Assembly: GCA_942493245.1 (NCBI GenBank)
Contig: OW818685.1
Location: 3,162,001 to 3,226,000, forward strand
Reading direction: 5' to 3'
From: DAOPYU01 sp942493245
Lineage (GTDB): Bacteria > Sumerlaeota > Sumerlaeia > UBA8349
DNA: 64,000 nucleotides
Numbering within the stretch: the stretch's first letter is position 1; each line of letters begins with the position of its first letter. Shown here one piece after another: positions 1 to 7,850 of this stretch. A program made the translations under genes and the position numbers. The notes beneath the pieces were generated by a model that searched no databases, was not told the DNA's origin, and was given only the letters and a program-made list of their open reading frames with translations.

Positions 1-1043
1 GCCGCCTGCGGTTTCTGCAGCGTCCGTTTCTCGACCCCCTCCTTCGTGATCTTGATCGGCTGGATGAACCCTTTCTCGTCGAAGTACATCCGGTCAATAC
101 AGGTCACGCGGTGATTTCCGTCGGTCTCGGTCAGGGGACGGCGATGGTACACCGCGTACCAGATGTCCGCCTGCGCATCATGGATCACGGAATGGTGACC
201 GGCACCTCTCCCGACCTCGGGATCCTGCTGAAGCACCTTGCCGATGCGTTTGAACGGCCCCAGGGGCGAGTCGGCGATCGCGTAAGCGACGGAATAATTC
301 GGGCCTGTCCATCCGCCCTCGGACCACATGAAATAGTACCGCCCGTCCTTCATGAACATAAACGGCCCTTCGACATACCCTTCGGGCGTGATCTCCCGAA
401 AAGTCGTTCCGTCTTCAAAGGGAATGAAACCGGTGAAGTCGTCCTTCAGTTTGGCAATGTTGCAATGCGACCAGCCGCCATAGATCATATAATACTGACC
501 GTCCTTATCCTTGAAAACGAACTGATCGATCGGCTGGGCGCCGTTGTGAATCTCCCCGATCAGCGGTTTGCCCAGATAATCCTTGTACGGCCCGGCGGGG
601 TTGTCCGCCACCGCGACTCCGATGCCTCCGACTTCCTTCTTCGGGTCGTGGATGTCGTTCGCGCCGAAAAAGAGGTAGAATTTACCCTCTTTCTCGACTA
701 TGGCCGGAGCCCACATCGCCCGGCGCGCCCACGTAACCGCCTGATTCGTCAGGATGTTTTCATGCTTGGTCCAATTGACCAGATCCGGCGAGGAAAAGGC
801 GTCGAAATGCACCTGCTGGTCGTACGGGGCGGAATAGGTGGGGAAGATCCAATACTGTCCCCCAATAATGACCCCTTCCGGGTCCGCGTACCACCCCTCG
901 AACACCGGATTGCCCGACCGCTCCACGGTCTCCGCCGCAGGGAGAGAACAGATAAGTCCGATCAGACAGATCAGACAGAAACCAAACGACAGTTTCCGAG
1001 CCGTTGCACTCCAAACAAACGCTCTCTTACCTTTGCAATTCAT
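1..1043 (-). CDS. Glycoside hydrolase family 43-like secreted glycosidase (3' end cut off by window)
   Basis: The reverse strand reads from an ATG at 1043, preceded by AAGGAGAAGG, to the window edge without a stop (about 347 codons). Residues 1-32 form a signal peptide ending LPAAE. What follows has the five-bladed GH43 signature: YADPEG near residue 48 (general-base Asp), a segment with GIGVAVADNPAGPY, IDQFVF with the pKa-modulating Asp, VEGPF with the general-acid Glu, and GAGHHSV. GH43 enzymes are inverting arabinofuranosidases or xylosidases acting on plant-type polysaccharides; the exact substrate cannot be read from sequence. Export to periplasm or outside is inferred from the signal peptide. 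The C-terminus lies outside the window. Confidence 0.88.
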   Translation of the reverse strand, partial: MNCKGKRAFVWSATARKLSFGFCLICLIGLICSLPAAETVERSGNPVFEGWYADPEGVIIGGQYWIFPTYSAPYDQQVHFDAFSSPDLVNWTKHENILTNQAVTWARRAMWAPAIVEKEGKFYLFFGANDIHDPKKEVGGIGVAVADNPAGPYKDYLGKPLIGEIHNGAQPIDQFVFKDKDGQYYMIYGGWSHCNIAKLKDDFTGFIPFEDGTTFREITPEGYVEGPFMFMKDGRYYFMWSEGGWTGPNYSVAYAIADSPLGPFKRIGKVLQQDPEVGRGAGHHSVIHDAQADIWYAVYHRRPLTETDGNHRVTCIDRMYFDEKGFIQPIKITKEGVEKRTLQKPQA

Positions 1044-1134
1044 TATCCTTCTCCTTCTTCATGTCCTGTTTTTGCTCAGTGGAAAACCTCAACGCCACCC
1101 GGGCCCAGACGGGACGGGGGAACGCGGGGTAAGA

Positions 1135-2049
1135 TCACGCAGGGTTTTGACCCGGCTGTTTCACGGCTTCAGTCTTTGCCGGCAGATAGACAACCTTCCA
1201 TTTCACAAGAAAGTCAGTGCAAAACTCAACAGGATAGCGGATGGTCTTACTTCCGGGAGGCCCCTCCGCCCAAATTTCATAATAAGCACCATCTTTTATA
1301 AGACGGTATTGAAACTTGTACCCTCTACGCTCCATTTCTTTAAGGTCCTGATTGAAACTGGTGTTCCCCGGAAAGAACGACATGAGTTCCTCCAACGATT
1401 TCGGACCCCCCCCCCTTTTCTTTCTAAAATCAGTAATCTCGTGTTTGATGTAAGACAAATGCTTAAAAATACTCTCGTATTTCAATAGCCGGTTCTTTGT
1501 GAAGCGGAACCCCAGATCCGTCTCTCTTTGAAGCCGTGCTTCAGGAAGATCCCAGAATTCTGCCCGGCATTCCGGGCCGGCAATCTCCTTGAGTCGTGCA
1601 TCCAGGTCTTCAACATCCTGGATTGAATAAATCGCAAGTTTTCTGAAGTCGTAAAGGCTGTAGGGATAAAAATCCTCTCTCCTGATTTCAGGCTTATGCC
1701 TGATATACTTTACAATCAAATAATCCTCTTCCCATTTCAGAGAATGAACACTTCCCCCACGAGGTTCATATTCGTCGAATATGGCAGAATTGCTATCATA
1801 AATTCGAACAGGCTCATCGCTTGTATCCTGATACAATTGCAGACACATGGGAAGAGGGTACTCTTTGTCGTAACGAGAAAGACCTTCCTCATTACAAATC
1901 TGATATAGACCATAGGAGAGAAAACCGATGAAAAACACCGGAAGTCCCACAACAAAAGATAACCAGAATAAACTATTTCGGGTAAGATAAACCCGAAATA
2001 TCCAAAATGTTCTCTCATAGAGAACATGGTCTGACTTCTGTTTACTCAC
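1135..2049 (-). CDS. Hypothetical membrane-anchored protein with a 10-G homopolymer
   Basis: A 304-residue protein starting at GTG (2047-2049) with AAGGGG eight bases upstream. It lies 12 bp after the stop of the hybrid-kinase-like gene, so the two are probably co-transcribed. One strong transmembrane helix (about residues 27-50) follows a short cytoplasmic N-terminus; the rest is soluble and presumably periplasmic. Near the C-terminus, a Gly/Pro stretch, SLEEL, FQYRL and YYEIWAEGPPG resemble the tail of pseudopilin-like proteins, but no prepilin cleavage site is present, so I assign no function. Base composition is clearly more AT-rich than the neighbours. A run of ten G (C on the plus strand, around 1406-1415) sits in the coding frame. 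Confidence 0.6.
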   Translation of the reverse strand: MSKQKSDHVLYERTFWIFRVYLTRNSLFWLSFVVGLPVFFIGFLSYGLYQICNEEGLSRYDKEYPLPMCLQLYQDTSDEPVRIYDSNSAIFDEYEPRGGSVHSLKWEEDYLIVKYIRHKPEIRREDFYPYSLYDFRKLAIYSIQDVEDLDARLKEIAGPECRAEFWDLPEARLQRETDLGFRFTKNRLLKYESIFKHLSYIKHEITDFRKKRGGGPKSLEELMSFFPGNTSFNQDLKEMERRGYKFQYRLIKDGAYYEIWAEGPPGSKTIRYPVEFCTDFLVKWKVVYLPAKTEAVKQPGQNPA

Positions 2050-2061
2050 AGTAATGTCCCC

Positions 2062-4617
2062 TTAATACACTCTCGATCCCCCTCCGGGCGCCCCCCCGTG
2101 TTCGTGGGCGAGGAGGAGGACCGTGTTGAGGTGGGCGAAGAGGGATTCCACTTCGCGGCTGTGGGACTCGGCGTTGCCCATCCCCTCGCGTTCGATGGAC
2201 TCGACGATCTCGCTCAGCATCGAAAGGAGCGAACGAGCCTCGATGGCGGAGGCGGAAGCCCGCAGGGACTCAACATTTTCGAGGAATCCCGTACGGTCGC
2301 TGGCCAGCGCCTTTTCCCGCAACGCCACAATGTGCGCGGGGGTGTCAATCAGAAAGGACTCAATGGCCTGCCTGACGGCGCGGGTGTCCCCGCGCAGCCG
2401 CTCGAGCAGCGCGGCGTGGTCGAACGCGTTCTCTTCCTCCAAGTCACCCACGAAGGGATCGGTCGTCAGAGGCGTCGAGTGCCATTCCCGCTTTTCATGT
2501 CCCTGCGCCCGGGCGCCGCGGGCCGCTTCGCCCGGCAACAGGCACGTGGCGATCGCCTCGGCAAGTTCGGATGCCTCGACCGGCTTGTGCAGGAACAGGT
2601 CGAAACCCGCCGCCATGTTGCGGTGACGTTCCTCGCGCGAATTCTGCCCCGTAATCGCGAGAATGGGAATCCATCCGCCCGTTTCACTCTCGCGCTGACG
2701 GATTTCCGCCACTACGTCGTGGCCACTGACGCCGGGCAGATCCACGTCGAGGATAATCAGGTTGTAAGGCTCCTTGCGCCACGCCGCCAGCGCAGCGGCG
2801 CCCGTCTCGACCACGTCGAAATGATGACCGTGCACATCGAGCAGAAGTTTAACGACCCCGAGCGCCACGCTGTCCTGTTCCGCCACCAGAATGCGGTGGC
2901 TGGCCGTGGCCTTCTGGAGCGTGTGGCGCGTCACCAGGAACCGCCCCGCCGCGGCACCGGTGGCCTCACCTTCAGACAGGGCCGCGTGCTGAATCAAGAT
3001 TTGCTCGATGGCGGCTCGCAGGTCGTGGCTGAGGACCGGCTTGGTCAGGTACCCCGAAATTCCCAGCTGGCGGCAACGGGTTCCATCCCCCCGTTCTCCC
3101 CGGGCGACCAGCAACAGCAACGGCGTCACGCGCGACAGGCCGCTCTGCTGCATCCGGGTAGCGAGTTCCATCCCCACACCCTCGGCCACAGGCACGCTCA
3201 GAATCGCCAGCGCATAGGGATTTCCGGCCTGCCGGGCCGCTTCCAGCGCTTCGAAGGCCGCCGGGGCGCCGCCGATCAGATCCGGTGTCATGCCGTAAGC
3301 GCTCACCATCTCCTGGAGAATCAAACTGCTCGTCTTGTGCTCGTCCACCAGCAGCGCCCGCAACCCCTCCAACCGAACCGATTCCGGTTCCCGGGAAGCC
3401 AGGACGGTGGGCGCGGGCACCCCGAGCCGCACGGTAAAATGGAAACGCGACTCGCAACCCGGTTCACTCTCGAACCAGATGCGTCCGCGCATCATCTCGA
3501 CGAGCCGGGCAGCCAGCGTCAGCCCCAGCCCCATCGGCTCACGCACACTGGACGTCGGCGCGCTCCCGGTTTTATCCAGAACGCGCGCGATCCACTCGCG
3601 CTTCTCGGACGAAATCCCGTCGCCTTTCTCGGCGATCGAAAAATGCAGGAGCGCCTCATCCGAACCGCCCCGTTCCGCACCGTCGCGCAGGAAATCCTGC
3701 ACCTCGGCCCGGATCACAATTTCCCCACTGTCCGCGTGCTGCAACGCCGTGCGCACCAGGTAGTTGATGATCTGCCGCAGACGCCCCGGATCGCCCTGCA
3801 ACACCTTGGGCACCGCGGGCGCCACATTGCAGGCCAGTTCCACCCCCTTGGCCACACAGTCGCGGGAACGGCACTGCAACGCCTCGCTGAGCATCTGACG
3901 GAAGTCGAAATCAATGCGCTCAAGATCCAGACGCGCCGTGTTCGCTTTGGAAAAATCGAGCAGATCGTTCAGAAGCGCGAGCAACGATTTCGTGCACCCG
4001 CGCAACATCTCCACATAACCGGCCTGCTCTTCGTTCAGGGCCGTGTTGAGGAGCAGATCGCTCATGCCGACAATCCCATTGAGCGGCGACCGCACCTCCT
4101 GGTTGATCTTGGCCAGAAACTCCTCGCGTACCCCTTCCGCCGACTCGGCCGCCTCCAGCGACTCCAGGAGCGTCTGCTGCGCCAGCATACGCTCGATGGC
4201 GCAATCCAGCGCCCGAACCAGCTGCGGCCCGGTGACCGTTTCACCGGACAGGCATTCCTGAGCGCCCCCCCGAATCATGTCGAGAGCGAACGCGTCCCCC
4301 TCGTCTTCGCTCACGACGACAAGGGGCAGATCCGGCGCCTGTTCGCGCAAAGTCCGGATCGCCTGGCGCGCCGTCGAGCCGGGCAGTGGCAGAACGGCCA
4401 GCGCCACCTCGACCCGTCCCAGCGGTTCCACGGCGCTTTTCTCAAGCGCCTCGATCGCCTCAAAGAGCGAACTGACAGCGCGAACCTGAAAACCCGCGCC
4501 TCCAGCCGCATCGAGCAGACTGCGTACCGAGCGGACGGATTCTACGGCATCTTCAACCAACAGGACGGAAACCGGTTCCGTTTTCTGGGCGGTACTTCTA
4601 GGAAAAGTACTGGACAT
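2062..4617 (-). CDS. Hybrid sensor kinase/multi-receiver protein with degenerate phosphotransfer sites
   Basis: 851 residues from the ATG at 4617, chosen because GGAGGG lies seven bases upstream. Order: receiver-like domain (about 15-140), coiled-coil linker, HisKA-like helix pair (160-230), HATPase-like domain (270-400), receiver-like domain (about 420-540), canonical receiver (about 575-700) and HPt-like four-helix domain (725-845). The motif that should read SHEIRTPLNG reads NQEVRSPLNG, so Gln173 replaces the phosphorylated His. The HATPase N-box Asn is Thr290, the G1 Asp is Glu330, the second receiver has Ser474 in place of Asp, and the HPt His position is Glu783. Only the third receiver keeps its acceptor (Asp624 in LDVDLPG), plus Thr and Lys. 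I infer a non-kinase scaffold or output protein, probably phosphorylated by another kinase. Confidence 0.85.
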   Translation of the reverse strand: MSSTFPRSTAQKTEPVSVLLVEDAVESVRSVRSLLDAAGGAGFQVRAVSSLFEAIEALEKSAVEPLGRVEVALAVLPLPGSTARQAIRTLREQAPDLPLVVVSEDEGDAFALDMIRGGAQECLSGETVTGPQLVRALDCAIERMLAQQTLLESLEAAESAEGVREEFLAKINQEVRSPLNGIVGMSDLLLNTALNEEQAGYVEMLRGCTKSLLALLNDLLDFSKANTARLDLERIDFDFRQMLSEALQCRSRDCVAKGVELACNVAPAVPKVLQGDPGRLRQIINYLVRTALQHADSGEIVIRAEVQDFLRDGAERGGSDEALLHFSIAEKGDGISSEKREWIARVLDKTGSAPTSSVREPMGLGLTLAARLVEMMRGRIWFESEPGCESRFHFTVRLGVPAPTVLASREPESVRLEGLRALLVDEHKTSSLILQEMVSAYGMTPDLIGGAPAAFEALEAARQAGNPYALAILSVPVAEGVGMELATRMQQSGLSRVTPLLLLVARGERGDGTRCRQLGISGYLTKPVLSHDLRAAIEQILIQHAALSEGEATGAAAGRFLVTRHTLQKATASHRILVAEQDSVALGVVKLLLDVHGHHFDVVETGAAALAAWRKEPYNLIILDVDLPGVSGHDVVAEIRQRESETGGWIPILAITGQNSREERHRNMAAGFDLFLHKPVEASELAEAIATCLLPGEAARGARAQGHEKREWHSTPLTTDPFVGDLEEENAFDHAALLERLRGDTRAVRQAIESFLIDTPAHIVALREKALASDRTGFLENVESLRASASAIEARSLLSMLSEIVESIEREGMGNAESHSREVESLFAHLNTVLLLAHEHGGAPGGGSRVY

Positions 4618-4793
4618 GGGGAAACCCTCCGAATCATCACCGAGGCCGATGATACTGGTACGGCTTCCCCCTCGCAAGCAGGAATAACAGGTCTGGAAAG
4701 AGAATTCGCAAAATCATCGCGGTCGGTTCAGAGCCGGGGAACCGCAGTCAGAGGGTGTCCCCAAATGAAAACGGAAACCGGCAAAACAATCCC

Positions 4794-6710
4794 TCAGACG
4801 CCGGGAGCAAGGGCCTGCCCGGGCCGGTTATCCAGAACCGTCATGGAACGGCCCGTCACCGGCATCTCGGCGACCTTCCGCACCGGCAGGTCGGGGTAGC
4901 GTCTGGTCAGATACTCTTCGTAATCCCGGGTCGTCAGAATCACGAAACAGCGGTCCGGCTGCGCCAGAAACGCCTTCAATTCCGCATCGCCCGCCGCCTC
5001 GTTCTTCTCGAACCGCTGGATCTTGTAGTCGCCATACACCAGGTAGTCGGGCCGGAAAATGGCAAACGCGGCAACCGGATCCGACGGGCTGTCGCGGTGC
5101 CGCAAAATAACGTCCGAGATCGAGCGTCCCGACTCGATGACGTTCATCGCCGGCATGAACCACCCGTGAGCGTACAGATGCAACCCACCCGCCAAAAGCG
5201 CATTGGCCACGACAACGCCCCAGACCTGACGCCTGCGAATCGCCCAGACGGTTCCCGCCAGCAAAACACATCCCAGCCCCACAAAACACCCGAGGTACAA
5301 CCTCTCCAGCGACATTCCTGTCAGATGAAGCGTGTCAAGTATCCTGACTGCATTCGCCTCGCCCCCGCGCGCCTCGACCACTCCCAGTTGAAAAGCAGCG
5401 CCCAACAGTGTCAGGACACCCAGACCGGCCGCATTGACCCACGCCGCCCCGAGAAAACCGCGCCGTTCCTCCATGCGCGAAGCCGCCATCCGATCGAAAT
5501 ACCAAGCACAGAAAATCGCCACAGCGGGCATGCACGGCAAAAGGTACAGATCGCGCTTGCCGGGCGAAACCGAGAAGAACAGGAACGTGAACAGGAACCA
5601 CACCGACAGGAACCGGAACGGCTCGCGCGCCATGGGCACTGCGCCCTTCCAGGCCCGGTGAGCGGCCAACAAAGCAAACAGCGTCCAGGGAAGCAAATTT
5701 TCAGGCAGTTTCAAAAAGAAGAACCAGAACGGCTCCTTGTGGCTCAACCCCACAAAGTACCGCACCACCGTCTGATCCCACAACGTGTCCTCCGAGGCCA
5801 CAGAAGGCACATTCAATTTATACGGGACAAACCATACCCCTACAATCGCCGCAAAAAGCAGCAACCCAAGCGCCAGCCACCCCAACCGTTCCCCAAACCG
5901 CGACGGCGACGCCTTCCACGCAGGCGCCAGCCACTGCCAGAGCGTCCAAACCAGCAACCCAAGCAGAAACGCCAGCGGGATCAGTTGGAGAGGCGCGTCG
6001 AGCAACCCCACCTGCGGGTCTTCACCCAGAATCGCGGCAAACGCCGCCGTGCAGGCCAGAGGCAGAACCGTCCAGGCCACAGCCGTCCGAACCGTCTTGC
6101 GCGCATCCACCTGCCACATCAGATAAAACGCAGCAGTCCCCAGGGCCACCATCAGGGAGGGCGGTCCTTTGCTCAACGTGCCCAGCGCGCCAAAAATCCA
6201 CACCCATGCCCAACAGAACACCCGACGGCGCCCCGGCGGGCTCTGTAATGCGTGCCACAACCCCAGCATCGCCAACGATCCCCACCCGCACATCAGCATG
6301 TCCAACTGGGCAGAATTTCCCTGGACCGCAAACATGAACGTGGTGGCCAGAACCGCCCCTGACCAGAACGCGATGCGCGCTGAGCCGAACATCGAAAACG
6401 CCAGGGCATAGATTGCGACCAAGCCGACCAGCCCACCCGCCACCGACGGCGCCCGCATGGCAAAGGAAGAAATATCCGAGGTATCGGGTCCGTTGAACCA
6501 CGCCGCCAACCACATCAACATCGGCGGCTTGTCCGTATAAACCCCATCATTCAAATGCAGAACGAAGAATTCGCGCCGGTCGAGCATCTCGCGCGTCACC
6601 TGGGCAAACCGCGGTTCATCGGGAGCCCACATGTCGCGGCGGCCAATCCCGACCCCGAAAGTTGCAACTCCGATCGCAATCAGACAAAGAATCAAAGCAC
6701 AATGGCGCAT
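4794..6710 (-). CDS. ArnT/PMT-like (GT39) membrane glycosyltransferase
   Basis: 638 residues with about a dozen hydrophobic helices. The first periplasmic loop carries the GT-C signature: MWAPDEPRFA (acidic catalytic/metal residues) and YTDKPPMLMW, as in ArnT and protein O-mannosyltransferases. The C-terminal third is a soluble periplasmic domain. The family transfers a sugar from a polyprenyl-phosphate carrier to lipid A or protein in the periplasm; the acceptor here is unknown. The start has only a weak AAAGA site. It is followed on the same strand, after 176 bp, by the hybrid-kinase-like gene. Confidence 0.85.
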   Translation of the reverse strand: MRHCALILCLIAIGVATFGVGIGRRDMWAPDEPRFAQVTREMLDRREFFVLHLNDGVYTDKPPMLMWLAAWFNGPDTSDISSFAMRAPSVAGGLVGLVAIYALAFSMFGSARIAFWSGAVLATTFMFAVQGNSAQLDMLMCGWGSLAMLGLWHALQSPPGRRRVFCWAWVWIFGALGTLSKGPPSLMVALGTAAFYLMWQVDARKTVRTAVAWTVLPLACTAAFAAILGEDPQVGLLDAPLQLIPLAFLLGLLVWTLWQWLAPAWKASPSRFGERLGWLALGLLLFAAIVGVWFVPYKLNVPSVASEDTLWDQTVVRYFVGLSHKEPFWFFFLKLPENLLPWTLFALLAAHRAWKGAVPMAREPFRFLSVWFLFTFLFFSVSPGKRDLYLLPCMPAVAIFCAWYFDRMAASRMEERRGFLGAAWVNAAGLGVLTLLGAAFQLGVVEARGGEANAVRILDTLHLTGMSLERLYLGCFVGLGCVLLAGTVWAIRRRQVWGVVVANALLAGGLHLYAHGWFMPAMNVIESGRSISDVILRHRDSPSDPVAAFAIFRPDYLVYGDYKIQRFEKNEAAGDAELKAFLAQPDRCFVILTTRDYEEYLTRRYPDLPVRKVAEMPVTGRSMTVLDNRPGQALAPGV

Positions 6711-6977
6711 GAAGAAAAAATCTTTCCTGGCACGAACTCCAGAATCTTACCCATTTCGGACGCAACGGAATCGCAGGAGCAACTCCCGAAAACACGAAAA
6801 CGACCCTATCGGTCCGTCTGGAATGCAACAACTTATTGTTGCCTTAAAAAATTTTAAGATTCAAAGAAACACCCGGTAAACGGCGCGAACCCTGAACTTC
6901 CATAGCCCGGCTCACAACCATTCGGGTTCCTGTCAATCTGTCGCAACTCCAAACAAACCAGAGCCGTCCACAACCTC

Positions 6978-7532
6978 TCACCCCCTGGCGTTCACCACCA
7001 CCTTGGCCGGACGCAACAGACCGCCATCGCGGAACCGGTAGCCGACCTGCACCACCTGCACCACCACGCCGTCGGGCTTCTCCGGGTCGTGCATCCGGCT
7101 CACCGCCTCGTGCAGTTCCGGATCGAACGGCTGGTCCAGGCAAAGCAACGGCTCGACCCCATATTCCCGGAAGATTTTCACGGTCTGCTGGAAGATATTC
7201 CGCGTCCCCTCGACCCAGTCGTTATTCTCGCCCTCGTGAGACGCCAACGCCCGCTCCAGATTGTCCAGCACGTCCAGAAAAGCCAGCAGGATGGCTTTGC
7301 GCTCGTTCTGAACCGAAACGCGCGTCTGAGCCGTCAGGCGCTTACGCACGTTTTCCCGGTCGGCCAACGCCAACAACCACTTCTCACGCATGGTCTCAAT
7401 CGTCTCGACCTCGCCCGTCTCCGGCGCTGCAGCAGCTGGGGCCAATTCCTCGACTGGCGCTGTTTTCACTTCCGGCTCGTGTGTTTTCTCCTGTTTTCGC
7501 CCGTGCGCGGACGATTCACCCGATCGCATCAT
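6978..7532 (-). CDS. grpE: GrpE nucleotide exchange factor
   Basis: 184 residues from the Met-Met at 7532; longer frames upstream look non-coding. Residues 1-40 are a charged, Ala/Pro-rich disordered tail. A long coiled coil follows (REKWLLALADRENVRKR), and the C-terminal beta-domain ends in the family hallmark GYRFRDGGLLRPAKVVV. GrpE releases ADP from DnaK. It stands alone here: neither dnaK, dnaJ nor hrcA is adjacent, which is unusual. No CIRCE element is visible upstream. Confidence 0.93.
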   Translation of the reverse strand: MMRSGESSAHGRKQEKTHEPEVKTAPVEELAPAAAAPETGEVETIETMREKWLLALADRENVRKRLTAQTRVSVQNERKAILLAFLDVLDNLERALASHEGENNDWVEGTRNIFQQTVKIFREYGVEPLLCLDQPFDPELHEAVSRMHDPEKPDGVVVQVVQVGYRFRDGGLLRPAKVVVNARG

Positions 7533-7752
7533 CGTGGTCCAACTCGTTTCTGTCTCGATCTTTTCTCTATCTTCCCTGCCTCCAGAATCCCCTCCCCGGA
7601 CGCAACACCTCACCATACCATCCTTTTCGAGAAGTGCAAACTCCAAACGGCATGCGGTCCTGTTCCACGGGTGTCCCACCCGGCAAGCGGTTTGTACCGC
7701 CGGAGTCCCCGCCGGCGAGCGATTGGGTTTCTCCACGCGCCTGGGTATAACA

Positions 7753-7823
7753 GGTGGACAGTGTGGACGAAGTGGACGGAATGGACAAAATGATCATCAT
7801 CCACATCGTCCACACTGTCCACC
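7753..7823. repeat. 18-bp perfect inverted repeat built of GTGGAC words
   Basis: The gap 7533-7850 holds no gene. Its main content is a perfect inverted repeat: GGTGGACAGTGTGGACGA at 7753-7770 and its exact complement at 7806-7823, separated by 35 bp. The left side reiterates a TGGAC word four times. It sits about 30 bp downstream of the rhamnosidase stop on the minus strand, so it could end or stabilise that transcript, but there is no clear U-run. Confidence 0.8.
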
Positions 7824-7850
7824 CAGTCAACCCCATCCCCCCACCTTTAT

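Noticed and set aside
2098..4899. 933-codon open frame on the plus strand
   Set aside because: It is antisense to the hybrid-kinase-like gene, whose protein has clear receiver, HisKA and HPt structure; the plus-strand product is low-complexity Arg/Gln/His-rich, typical of antisense in high-GC DNA.
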